64,000 nucleotides of DNA, taken from NCBI GenBank assembly GCA_029465975.1, contig CM055755.1, positions 7,814,427-7,878,426 of the forward strand, given 5' to 3'. The position numbers were made by a program, and so were the translations under genes. Positions 48,602 to 60,305 of this stretch are shown piece by piece. This stretch comes from Dallia pectoralis (taxonomy: Eukaryota > Chordata > Actinopteri > Esociformes > Umbridae). Position 1 is the stretch's first letter; every line of letters begins with the position of its first letter. The notes beneath the pieces are model-generated. The model was not told the DNA's origin. It ran no database searches and saw nothing but the letters and a program-made list of their open reading frames with translations.

Positions 48602-50396
48602 TGGGTGCCATCAAAGCATCCGGCTCCAAGGATCCTCTCACTCACCACACGATTTAATAAACTTTCATATCGGATTTTGTCTTTGTTGTTCATTCAGTTA
48701 AGCCTAAAACTCGATTGCAATGCACAACAGGACCAGGGACAATGAGATGACTCGAGGGGGGGAGTGTCACCTGAGGCTCATTGCTAGACATACTGTATAC
48801 TTACAGACCCTGCAGAAAGTAGACCATTTGAAAAGGATAATTACAGTACTTCATGATGGATAGTGTGTCAAAACTCCAACATGAATGTAATGCCAATGTG
48901 ACACAGCCATTTGTACCGAACGGAGGTTAAAAGATAGGTTTCTAAATTGACGTTGAGCAGACGGCAGTAAGAGAACCTTACGCCGGGGTTTTCATGAGAC
49001 ATAATTATAAACTGGAGAGGGCAACCGAAATCACAGGCCATAATCTTGTTCATTGACACTTTCATCTCGTACACAGAAAGTATTGCAGATGGAAAAGTAT
49101 AGCTGGACCATTTTCAGCAGAAAGATTGTTTAATGAAACGTAAAAAAACTAGATCCCTGAAAATGATGGTCATGAGATTGTCATGGAGGTTCTCTCCTGG
49201 GCAAATGTGGAGGAGTTAAAATGGAGTGTTGCCTTGAAGTCTTGTCACAGGCTCTCACATCCCGTTTTCCCTTTGTACAATTTGAAACTTTAACATTCCT
49301 CGGTTGCACAATTCAGATACAAATATAACACATTCTATGTTTACCCAGTACATACCAACAGTGCAATGTCTCTTGACTGTTCGTGTTGTGTTTTGTTCTG
49401 TTTGTCGTGTTCGTGCACGTCTTAAAATGCTGAAGCTAAACAATTCTGTGTGTGTGTGTGTGTAAACAGACTTGGCGAATAAACCTGATTCTAAAATAGA
49501 AAGATGGGATGAAACTCACTATACATTTGTATTTGGGCTTAATCACTTAAATCTGCCAACTAAACGTCAGCATCCACCCCCTTAGCGCACTGCATTCTTT
49601 TATTCCTTACTATTTCTCTCAGTTGTATGATTCGCTGTGGCAACTCCAATTAGGTCCAACTTAAAATTCTTCAAAGCGGGCCAAGTTGCAAGCTAGGGTT
49701 CGCCAAACGTGCGTCAGCATCAAAAAGCTGCATATCAACTTGGCAGAGACAATAACTATTACTTTAATTAACAGATGTGTTCGTTTCAACAGATTTTGGG
49801 GAGGGTATTTAATCTGCTCCAATGTGCACGGACCAATAATAACAAGAAAAAAACATATTAGGAGCTTCATAAAATCCTCTGTGTGTTTATTGATTTCAGA
49901 CTTGTTTTTATCCATCCCGTAGCTGTTATGACCGTGCTTTTATCGTAAGAATGACGTTTGGCTTACGGGTGATGACTACGGAACCAGACCCACCGGAGCA
50001 TATCTGAAGACACCTGACGGTGAGCAGAACTTTAAATTCCCCGGGCTGGCCCTGGGCCCGTCACCGTCGGACATTGCAGTAATGTATGAAGACGCGACAA
50101 AGTGCCGATGTGTGCAAAGTAATTCAAATGCATCGTGAACATTTAAACACGGACGAACTGGGCAAATGCAGCAAACCCGTAGTTCCGATTGTACGGGTCA
50201 AAGGCAATGATGGATGACAGGTCGCCGGAGTTTAAGTGTATATGTCATCGCATAAGGCACCATCTGTACGCTGGAAACCAAACATTTCCACCTCACCTCT
50301 GTCATTATAGGTCAAACTTTGTGGACAAAATGAAAACTCGGTGACCTTCGAACGCAAAATGAAAACTCAACAAATATCCGAACAAAAAAATAGTGT
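48602..50396. other. Single-copy spacer
   Basis: No gene was recognised. A short (TG)n tract lies at 49447-49464. 49920-50290 has mixed composition. Confidence 0.4.
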
Positions 50397-50600
50397 CACG
50401 GTCGAGTTCAGCAGGAAACGGGTGCAGAGAAAACGTTAAACATAAAACGAAAACTACTCACACCAGGAACAGAGGAACTAAACAGGGACTTGATTAGGGT
50501 AAACAAGACACGAGACAAATCACAGAACATAGAAACACAACCAAAAGACACTGTATATAGAGATTTAGCAGCCAGGACGACATAGGCCATGTCTGGCAGT
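50397..50600 (-). mobile_element. Unclassified dispersed element, copy B
   Basis: An A-rich plus strand begins GTGTCACGGTCGAGTTCAGC. Its reverse complement contains CCCTAATCAAGTCCCTGTTT then AGTTCCTCTGTTCC, which aligns with the core of 21881-22176 in opposite orientation. The two copies share the CGTGACA-type end. The element has no coding potential. Confidence 0.55.
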
Positions 50601-51380
50601 TACAAAGAGCTTATTGATAAATGCTATTATATCCAATGTAATTACAATGGATTTCAAATGGCCCCACTGAGCGTATACGATAATCTTCAATTGGATAAAT
50701 GTTCATTAATTTAAGTGTTCCCTCCAGGCAATCCTCTTTTCTTTTGTTCTCGTGTCTAGCAGCTCTTAACCTGACCTCCCGCAAATTCGTTTGCTGAGCG
50801 TCTCGCGTGCTTTCACTGAGCGTCTCGCGTGCCTCCTTGATGTGTCGGAGAAGATGTGCAAGCTCTCCGTGATCTCTGTCTAACCCCTGGTGAGCGGAGG
50901 AAGACCTGTCACGTAATGAATCACAACAAATAACACTGTATCCCCCTTTGGGTTCGTTGGTAACAAACACAATGAACAACTTGGGACGCTTGCTCAACTG
51001 CCAATTACTTGAGGGTGACTTGTCCATTTCCTGCATGGTGACCTCTGATGTCAGCGGCCAACAAAATGACCTTCAAAACAGCATTTGATGCAGGATTTCA
51101 CAGCCCTATTCTTCATTTACAAGCGTGACAGCTTTATGGTTTTCTTGTTGGCCATTACTCAATCAGTTTCTCAAGGTGTTCAAGGCACGTCAACGCATCC
51201 AACTTGTATTAAGGACTGAAAATCCACCTAGCTAAAAATGACACAATCTTACCAAAAATCCCAAAAGGGTATTTTACTGATTATATCCAGTGTATGTGAT
51301 AGTAAACACTACAGGAGGTCACAGTACAAACAAGAGGACCATGAGAAGATGTTTAGTGGAGGATGGTATCAGCTGCCTCT
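50601..51380 (-). other. Single-copy DNA holding an unrecognised 141-codon ORF (51036 to 50611)
   Basis: The minus-strand ORF starts at ATG 51036 (MQEMDKSPSSNW) and has a charged, helix-prone middle (HLLRHIKEARETLSES). It contains a 17-bp direct repeat, CTGAGCGTCTCGCGTGC in plus-strand form, at 50794 and 50816. No domain is recognised and no promoter or splice signal stands out. At this length it can occur by chance, and I would not annotate it as a gene without transcript evidence. Confidence 0.15.
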
Positions 51381-51660
51381 CATTTCTACCTGTTTGTAAG
51401 TACTCTACCAGTACTCTACCAGTACTCTACTCTAACTAACTGTTTGTTAGTACTCTACCATTACTCTACCTACCTGTTTATTTGTACTCTACCTGTTCTA
51501 CTCTACCATTACTTGTACTCTACCTACCTGTTTGTTAGTACTCTACCAGTACTAGTACTCTACCAGTACCAGTACTCTACCTACCTGTTTGTTAGTACTC
51601 TACCAGTACTCTACCAGTACTAGTACTCTACCTACCTGTTTGTTAGTACTCTACCAGTAC
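51381..51660. repeat. AGTACTCTACC minisatellite, left half
   Basis: An irregular array of the words AGTACTCTACC, TACCTACCTGTTTGTTAGT and CATTACTTGTACTC. A longer period of roughly 50-60 bp, anchored on CCTGTTTGTTAGTACTC, is visible. It is interrupted at 51661 by a transposon and resumes at 52384. Confidence 0.93.
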
Positions 51661-52383
51661 TAGGGGTGCACGATATTGACAAAATGTGATATTGCGATAT
51701 TGATCATGAATATTGCGATATCGATATTAATTTCGATATTCTTAAACATATGTAAAAACACAAGTTATGGGAAAATGCCTCATAATAGATTAATATATAT
51801 ATAAACAAAATCGATTGTGGCGTTTGCACTCATCCTATAGTGGCTTGTGGTGGTTTTTAAGATGGGGGGGAAAAAAAGGTTGGTTGTATTTCCTCTTGCC
51901 CGGGGTATCACCATACTGCAGGTTTTGCAGAGTAGGCTACAACAGATTGAGAGACATCAGTTTGCTGAAACTTTTCTTTAGCTTCTCTAACTCGCCTTTT
52001 CTCGCTTTGTCCGGTTGTCTCTATTTCTCTTCACTTCGCGTTTTCGGAGTTAACACATACGTCACGTGTTCCATAGGGTCTTCGTTTAGTGGACCCGTGC
52101 ACTCACACATACGTCACGTGTAATGTGGGTCTGTTCATTTAATGGACCCGTTCGCTCACACTTGCATGTGACAGGGCAACTGGCCAATGAAACATGATCA
52201 TTATATATAGTTTTCAAGCGGGCGCTTAAATCGAACACAACTAAGCCACAAAGCCAACCAACGCGTCTCTCCGCAAAATAAGTGTATAAATAAATATCGC
52301 ACTTCTTGCGACTTTTTCGATATTGTTATCGAGCAACGTGATATCGCAATAAAGGTATTAAGTCGATATATCGTGCACCCCTA
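51661..52383. mobile_element. Non-autonomous hAT-type transposon, 723 bp, with intact ends
   Basis: Terminal inverted repeats TAGGGGTGCACGATAT are perfect over 16 bp at 51661-51676 and, inverted, at 52368-52383. The octamer ACCAGTAC is directly repeated at 51653-51660 and 52384-52391, the 8-bp target duplication expected of hAT elements. Subterminal regions are crowded with CGATAT/ATTGCGATAT words, plausible transposase-binding sites. No transposase frame exists. The interior carries a 52-bp near-tandem duplication (52055 and 52107), each half containing TACGTCACGTG. One caveat is that ACCAGTAC is also a common word of the host minisatellite. Confidence 0.92.
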
Positions 52384-52481
52384 ACCAGTACTCTACTCTA
52401 CCAGTACTTGTACTCTACCTACATGTTTGTTAGAACTCTACTCTACCATTACTTGTACTCTACCTACCTGTTTGTAAGTAC
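52384..52481. repeat. AGTACTCTACC minisatellite, right half
   Basis: Continuation of the array at 51381-51660 beyond the transposon, with the same words and the same CCTGTTTGT anchor. It ends at AAGTACTCGG. Confidence 0.93.
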
Positions 52482-52819
52482 TCGGCAGATTTCGTTCTCC
52501 CCTGCTAATGAAGTATGGACAGAATACAGACAACATGCTGAAACACCAATACCCGGTAAGATCAATAATTCCAATGGCCATGACGGAACAGACCTCTTGT
52601 TTGACTGCTCTGAATCAGCTGGTTATAACGTTAAAAACGGTTCTGGAGTCTTCTCCAAAAAATAAACGTATTTGGACAGTGACTGCTCAGAGGCAAACCA
52701 AATGCATCGGATCGCATTGAGCACAACATTATCATAAAGTAGGACAATGAAATAAATCACACTGCCATAGCCAAATAGGATTTATTTCAGGGCCTAAAGT
52801 AGGATGTCGTTTACTGGCC
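52482..52819. other. Single-copy spacer
   Basis: Unique sequence. Nothing recognised. Confidence 0.4.
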
Positions 52820-53368
52820 AAGTACAGGTCAGGTGGAGTACAGGCCATTTATATTACAGGTCAGGTGGAGTACAGGTCAGGTGGAGTACAGGTCAGGTGG
52901 AGTACAGGTCAGATATATTACAGGTCAGATATATTACAGGTCAGGTGGAGTACAGGTCATATATATTACAGGTCAGATATATTACAGGTCAGGTGGAGTA
53001 CAGGTCAGATATATTACAGGTCAGATATATTACAGGTCAGGTGGAGTACAGGTCAGGTGGAGTACAGGTCAGATATATGAAAGGTCAGATATATGACAGG
53101 TCAGGTGGAGTACAGGTCAGATATATTACCAGTGAGGTGGACTACAGTTGTGGTGGAGTACAGTTGTGGTGGAGTACAGTTGTGGTGGAGTACAGTTGTG
53201 GTGGACTACAGTTGTGGTGGACTACAGTTGTGGTGGACTACAGTTGAGGTGGACTACAGTTGAGGTGGACTACAGTTGAGGTGGACTACAGTTGAGGTGG
53301 ACTACAGTTGAGGTGGACTACAGTTGAGGTGGACTACAGTTGAGGTGGACTACAGTTGAGGTGGAGTA
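52820..53368. repeat. 16-bp minisatellite in three blocks, about 34 copies
   Basis: The left block mixes GGTCAGGTGGAGTACA and GGTCAGATATATTACA units up to about 53130. The middle block is GTGGTGGAGTACAGTT, later GTGGTGGACTACAGTT. The right block is GAGGTGGACTACAGTT. The left block contains about 18 copies of AGGTCA, nearly all at 16-bp spacing. All plus frames are largely open as a side effect of the repeat. Confidence 0.96.
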
Positions 53369-55660
53369 TCGTCACAAAAGTCCAGCAGAATGTTTAGTCT
53401 TCCCATTTCATGCAACATCCAAACAGCTTCTTATCAACCTACTTCTCCAACAGGAAGACATATTATAATTCCCCCGAGGACCACAAACGTTTGCACATCA
53501 CGGTCCCTGAAACAAGTCATTTATCAGGCAAATGTAACGTCCATAATTACAGCATCGCCCTCCAGGCCGTTTACAGAGCAAAACCGAAAATAAACCTGAA
53601 TGTTCAGGGACTCAAAACTCAAGCGGCTGTTTAGCTTGACTGAAGCATATGACACGTATCAGGGCCGACGTAAAGACTGACTCGCAGACATCTGCTACAG
53701 TAGGCCTCGATCCAAACAGGCAGCTTGGTATCACTGAGCCCCAGATATTGCTGATCTGAGTGTCAACACCGAGACAGCCATCCGGTTGAGCCCAGTTCCT
53801 ACTAGCCCCCTATGCTTTAGCATCGCATGCAGGCAGTGACTGGAGTTTAATCAAACAGTATTTCTATGTGGGCTTCGGGTGGTTCTAAGCCGCTGCCTCC
53901 AGAACACAAACGTTTCCGCGCTACGGGGCTCTAATAAGACCTAGCGCTCTTTCAGCGAAACCTCTCTGCATTTTTCACCAATTTCCTGTTCAATAGAGCC
54001 TAACTAATATATTTGATGAAAGCGCATGAGCGTCTACAGCAGTAATGAACTATTGACTCCGCAACAATATCGTTGATGGATATTGCGGTTACAATCACGT
54101 CTCTATGGGCTTCCCCCATTACAGGTAGCATGCCTGCGCTAAACGTAAGATGACAGAGTATGGACTCTATTGTATGAATGCAGAGAATGTATACCGTTCA
54201 ACACCTATGCCATGGCAGTGAATGTATATTGGCTAACCTCCAACGCACTGATCCAGACAAACAGTCAAACATCCACTTGACTGATGCCGTACCCCAAGCC
54301 TTGTTTAGTGCTTACGGGCAAATCCAATAGTGCCAGAACGCCGCTCCCAAATGTAACGACAACGCTAACAAAGTGTTCATAAACAGCTGAGAGACCGCGG
54401 CTGGGGGAATCCAATCACGAACAAGCTGGATTCTTCGAGAATCTATTAGTTTCGAATATCCCAGGTAGGCTTTTCTTTGACATTTTGAAAGAGGAAAAGA
54501 AATTGTTAAGGTCAGGGTGCACTTTCTACAAAACAAATCTAAAAAAGTTCTAATGTAGCCGGGATCTGTGGCAAATAATTAGCTCATAAGAGGATACGGC
54601 ATTGAATACTGGTGACGCGCGTCATGTAATTTCACACTTTTCCTGTACTTTTTCCCAACGGTAAACAGAACATGTTAATGAGGCACTGGCACGTTCTGTG
54701 TGACCTGGTCGTTTAGAGCTAATCAATCGAGTTGAGCGATGTCTGGATTTATAGATCGTCGAAATTAACTTTACAAACTGAAAGACTTATGTAATCATTT
54801 TATGAACGGTTGATTTGAATGGTTGCAAGATCACGTCGCTGCTAGCTCAAACCACTTTTTTTATTATTTTGCAAAACGTATTGTTACCGAAGGAGTTACA
54901 AGACATAAATATATTGCACTGATTGCAAGTGCCACGGCATCCTGCTTAGCACTAACGGCCTGTTGAAGTACTTGCGAAAGCTGCAAGCTAGCTAAGTTGC
55001 AAAGTCGTATGTTAAAGTTGCATGAGATAATGAAGTGCTGAAGGTAGAAAACTATCTTTTCAATCATTTTATATTCAGTTCAGTTGCCAAAGCATAACCA
55101 ACAAGACGTGCCACCATGAGATGTTTCACAGTCCTCGAAACAATACGACTTTAAAAACAAAGACAGCATATGTTGTTAACGGCACAATAAGAAGTGCAAT
55201 GAGACTGGCACAAAGACAAACAATGTGGTGTTTATAGAGCATGCAGTCACATTCACACCACACACAGACCACTAAATGTGTTGGTAACATCATGAGTTTT
55301 ACTGGTGTCCCAATGTTAATTGCTAAATGTCTAATGTTCAAGATGTTTTCCCCCAGATTGTATATTGTTTTTGTGTCTGCGTGAACTCCAGTTGGCACCA
55401 ACAAACCTCTAATACAATGTTTGAAAAAAAAATTCAAATAAGATGTACCTAAACATGTTATTTGGAGCAAAGAGACGGTTGGCCCTGACATGGTATCTGC
55501 TTGACATGGTAGAGAGTACATTTCATCTTGATTCTTCATGAGCAGTTGCCTATCTGGCATTTTGCTGACTTACTGAAAATTACATTTCTTGGAATCTCAG
55601 CATCTCAGTCCTTCAGATCAACTTCATCGCTTACAGTGATGACTAGCCCCAACGCAAAAT
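53369..55660. other. Single-copy DNA
   Basis: No gene was recognised. 53880-54420 has scattered CpG. A 144-codon minus-strand ORF at 55560-55126, starting MPDRQLLMKN, has two hydrophobic stretches, but no family is recognised and nothing in the flanks supports a gene. Confidence 0.35.
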
Positions 55661-58232
55661 AAAAATGGATTTACAGAATCTCGCATCTCGTTTCATTCTC
55701 CTCATTTACATAAACGTAAGGTTGATAGATTCCAGTTTTTTTCTAATCAGGTCACTACCGTCTATCAAAATAGAGGATCAGATCGAACAGCAAAAAAATT
55801 TACAAATCTACTACACACAACTCCAATCCAAACCCATTCCATTTCATCTCTCATTTTCTCTCTTTAAAAGGAGAATGCCCTTTCATTATATTAAGACACT
55901 TTAGCCCGTCAGAAAAGATTTGAATGCCATATAACCGCGCAAATGTGACTGGAGATGATAAGCAATAAAATGTGCATGCATAAATTAACACAGAGAACTA
56001 AGCCTCCTTTGGGACGCTCGAGGAAAGGTCATTGGTATAACCTGACATGTCGTCCTTTCAATTGTCCCTCGGTTAATTATGTGTTCTTACCTCAGCTCAA
56101 TGAAGACTTTAATAATGAATACTAACAGCCTTTTCAGAAACCTTTCAAAAAGAGACCACAGCGGAAGTGATATCTGCATATGGGCTGGCCAAGTTAACAC
56201 TGAGCAGTGCTTTTCCTGCAATCGTCCAATAAAAACAGATTCCATTAAAAGTAATATCATTTTCCGCTGTCCATCACTTTTCCCAATGATTCCGGGAAAT
56301 GCAGGCGATCAGTAACAATGCATTGTTAAAACAAAGTAAAATCACATTCAGAATCACGTCTACTTGTATTCAAATGATGTTAGTTGATGCCATAAGTGTC
56401 ACTTGACACACATAATTACATACTATAATACTCTGTTTGCACAATTAAAATTTTCTAAAGTACTTCAACATTTAATTGGCCCTGAAAGGCCCAATGGCAT
56501 TTGTTGTTAGAGTAGAAGTGTCATCCCTGGCGTCCTCGATAGATTCATTCTTGTGTCCTCATATTATCATGACCATCTACTTCTTCCAGGTTTCTAATGA
56601 GCTCGTTCATCTCTTCCCTCCATCAAACAAAACAAATAAACACTGTAACCCCGTGTAGATACAAATATATTTGAATTGATCAGGATAGCAACATAAACAG
56701 CTTATTTAATGTTTAAAAAAGAACCTGCCACACGTTAACTCTACCCTGCAGGACCTTTTTCGTGGACTGAAATTAATTCAAATGTGCTCCATCTGTGCAA
56801 GGAGTTCAAAGAGGTTAACTAAATTACGCTAGTGGAGTTATTACAAGTCTCATTAAAACACACTGTGAACATTTAAAGGATATTATTTAAAGATCTCAGT
56901 TAAGTTATAAACCTCCCAGAAAAAACGTTCAAGGAACTACAATAAAACACCCTCATAACCTCCATACAACATAACAATTGAAATTCTCAGAAATGACCAA
57001 GTGTAGCCTTTTGTTATTAAGTGTTGAGAAATGTCATATGGCGCTTTCCAATAACAAAGGTGAAACTAAAAACAGAACAAATGCGCTCGCTGGGATGTAA
57101 AGGTTGGCTAATTAGACAGCCTTCACAATAAAAAAGCATTTTTTAATTTTCAAAAGTGGTCAATGATAAATCCTTAATAGAGACGCGGCGGTCAAAGGGA
57201 ACTCCCCATCCACTCTGATAACCACCGTGTCTTGAAAGAGGTCATTCTTGCCCTTCGCGCTAATTAATAAAGCCAACTTTAATAACTGTAGTTGGACGAC
57301 GACCAATCATTCATACGATCTTCCCGTTGGATTCAATTGGATAAGGCTGCTCGTATTACAGTGTTTAATAAACACGATCACTCGCTCATGTCATCAACAT
57401 ATTAAACGTTATAGCGTCAGAACGGAGGCATGGATACGGTCAGAATATCAAACATCCAACCGCTCTGTTTCACTAGTTCTCATCCGGATGTTTGAGAAAT
57501 GCCACAGTAACAAATACTTGCAGCTACTTTTTATTTAAATACATACAGTAAACTTGTATGATAGGTAAGGCATTGCATTAGCATTGCTCCCAGGAACATT
57601 TGAGTGTTCTTTTTGAGTGACTCACATGTTTATAAGTGCACAGTAGGAAGTGGGAATTGGTGAGACATGCAGAGCTAGCAGGCTAGCGCAAATACACACA
57701 CCTGTACACGTTTCTAAATGTGTTCGTTTTTGCTTAAAAATGGCCAAACTCACCTAAGATGTCATTAATTCCTCGAGCTTCACGAGCCACATTGGCTTTC
57801 TTTACTTATTTGCATTTACTGCTGTTTGCTCCAATGAGGTATATAACAATACGAAAAAAAGGACTTGTTTTAAATGAAACAACTAGAGGGTTACAGGGTA
57901 CACACGAATAACAACAAAGAATATGATAAAGGATTTTCGACGTCACACCAGCTAACTCTCAACAACGCCCTACTCTCTGTTTTGGCTGAATAGAAACAGA
58001 AGGGCTTGTTTGCAGTAGAGTAAATAGGCAAGCCAGGAGCCAGGTAATTGGTACAGTCTAATGCCATAAGAGAGTCATAAAGACTGTAATTGATCAGAGC
58101 GGCCTTTATATCATATAAAAACGATTCGGAATATTGGTTTTGATTTATGTTAGGTGCATTACATGGAATGGGTATCTTGATTGCTTGGAAACGTGTTTGG
58201 TTAAATAACCTCGTTCTATTCCCCCCTCTGTA
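55661..58232. other. Single-copy spacer
   Basis: AT-rich unique sequence with short chance ORFs. Nothing recognised. Confidence 0.4.
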
Positions 58233-58356
58233 GAATTGGATGGGCCAAAGAGGAGGGGCATTAGAATTGGATGGGCCAAAGAGGAGGGGCATTAGAATTG
58301 GATGGGCAAAAGGGGAGGGGCTTTCGAATTTAATGTGCAAAAGGGGAGGGGCATAG
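58233..58356. repeat. 31-bp minisatellite, four copies
   Basis: Units begin at 58233, 58264, 58295 and 58326, each starting GAATTGGATGGGCCAAAGAG or a variant and ending GGAGGGGC plus four or five bases. The last copy is the most diverged. It lies within a 149-codon minus-strand ORF that I do not regard as coding. Confidence 0.95.
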
Positions 58357-60305
58357 GGTTTAAGAAGGTCAATGGGCTGAGTCGTGTCGAGTTGTGGAGG
58401 TGATTCACCAATATCTGCTTCGGTTTTGTAAAAAACTCTTTTATTGAATCCGTCTTTATATGTATCTAGGTGTCATGTTTGCTATTCATTTCATTACTAT
58501 AGTTTCACAGTGACATGGATTATTATATTTGTAATTTTTACATAATTTCTTCAGTTATTTGCTACTATCTATTATCTGTAATATTAAACATAATATCTAA
58601 TTCTATTTGTATCTAAAATGTCAAGTATAAAGTGTTTCAGATGATAATGTTTTGAGTTTTTTTATTTTATTTTTTGTAATCCAGACTTTTCTTTACATCA
58701 ATACTGTCCAGTAATCTGTGTAAACCTCAACATTTTGGTGCCTTGCCATCCATTATCTTGGTTGTTATGAAGTTCTGCTACAATAAGAGGTTACCCTGCC
58801 CAAACTGGAACATCTAGTGTGACCGTACTATACAAACAATAGGGACCAATTTTGTCTCAAAAGCACTCCTTTCAAAACGACTGTCTGAAATGATAGAAAA
58901 GCTCTGGAGTCCATTTAAGTGAAGAGAGCGCTAATGAGCTGATGACCACGTCTGATAACACACACCGCCTGAGACGAATGATGAGGACCGCGAAGACGTT
59001 AATGGGAAAGAGGGAGCGACAAGTTGATTAAAGGGGTGGGAAAGAGACTAGCCTGTGGTCCAATCTGTCACCGAGACAAACGCTTGAGAGTGTGCACGCC
59101 TGTGATCATACAGTCCAAGTACCACATGCATGCAGACTCTCCCTGACACACACACACACACATTACATTTCAAATGTACTATCCTTGTGGGGGCCTCACA
59201 CATTATTCCTCATCAAAAAATTGCAGAATGGCATTTCTCATCGTAGCCGTATCCAAAAGTAACGTCCCAGGAAGGAAGTCATGCCGCCTAAATAAAGCAA
59301 AAGCAAAGTTGTGACTCTAATGGGAAGATGGAATGCAGTGGAATCAACTAATAAGACGCGCTGGCGGGCGGCATCCTGACATCAGAAGCTGTGGCGCAAT
59401 GGAACGGAGTTGGACAGCGACTGTGAATAAGCGAAATTAATTAAAAAACTTGACATCGCTAACAACAAAGAGGGAGAGCCTATTCTTTTTCCTGTTTAAG
59501 AAATAAGACGTGAGCTACCTGTGTGACGGATGCAATTATGCTACCCGCAGTTTCGTCTGTCACCGTGCACTTCAATATCGCCGTAGAGTTTGGTTAAAAT
59601 CATCCCCGGAATTTATCTGCTATCTCTGGGCGTGCCGTTCCTCTTGATAAAGAAAACTGGGCCAAACGATTAGGTACGGTTAAATACGATGTTTCGTTAA
59701 TCACAGAAGTCCTAGACTGCATGTTTAACATATGACAAAAGAGAACAGGAACACTTCCATGACAGGTGGGTTCTACCAAATAAGCAAGGATGAGAGATAC
59801 AACCCATCAACAGCTAGTCATGTAATGTATTTCCTTCACTTGGTCCCCGTCTTGTGCATGCCTGCGTTGGCCATCTGTCCATCTGTCACTTACATACAAA
59901 TCAGTTTATATAAATAATTAATCTTAAAATGAGACTCACAGAAGACACAAGGTTGAAGCATATGGTGATGTTTTTGCTTCGTCCCTATGATATTCTGAGG
60001 CAAAGCTAAAGGGATTTGAAAAGAGACTTGTCTGCTATTCTGCAGTTCTGGCTTCCCAGACAGAATATGGCCGTGCATAGCTGTTGAGCAGCAAATATTC
60101 ACACGCCACAAACTAGCGGGTTCCAGCTATTTCCGTTGACATTGATATTGACATTGCCCATGAGGATTCAGCGAGCAGCAGAACAAAGGAATTAACCTTT
60201 AGCTTGCTTAAAGACGTAGATTTAAATTAATTCCAGTGACGGTCCTATAAAATGCGTTGCGAATGTGTTTTTGGTTCATTAATTATTAACTCAGAAACCA
60301 AAAAG
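58357..60305. other. Single-copy spacer
   Basis: No gene was recognised. A short (AC)n tract is at 59145-59162. 58860-59480 has mixed composition and could be regulatory. Confidence 0.4.

Noticed and set aside
55126..55560. 144-codon minus-strand ORF as a membrane protein
   Set aside because: It has hydrophobic stretches but no known family, promoter or splice signals; AT-rich DNA commonly yields such runs.
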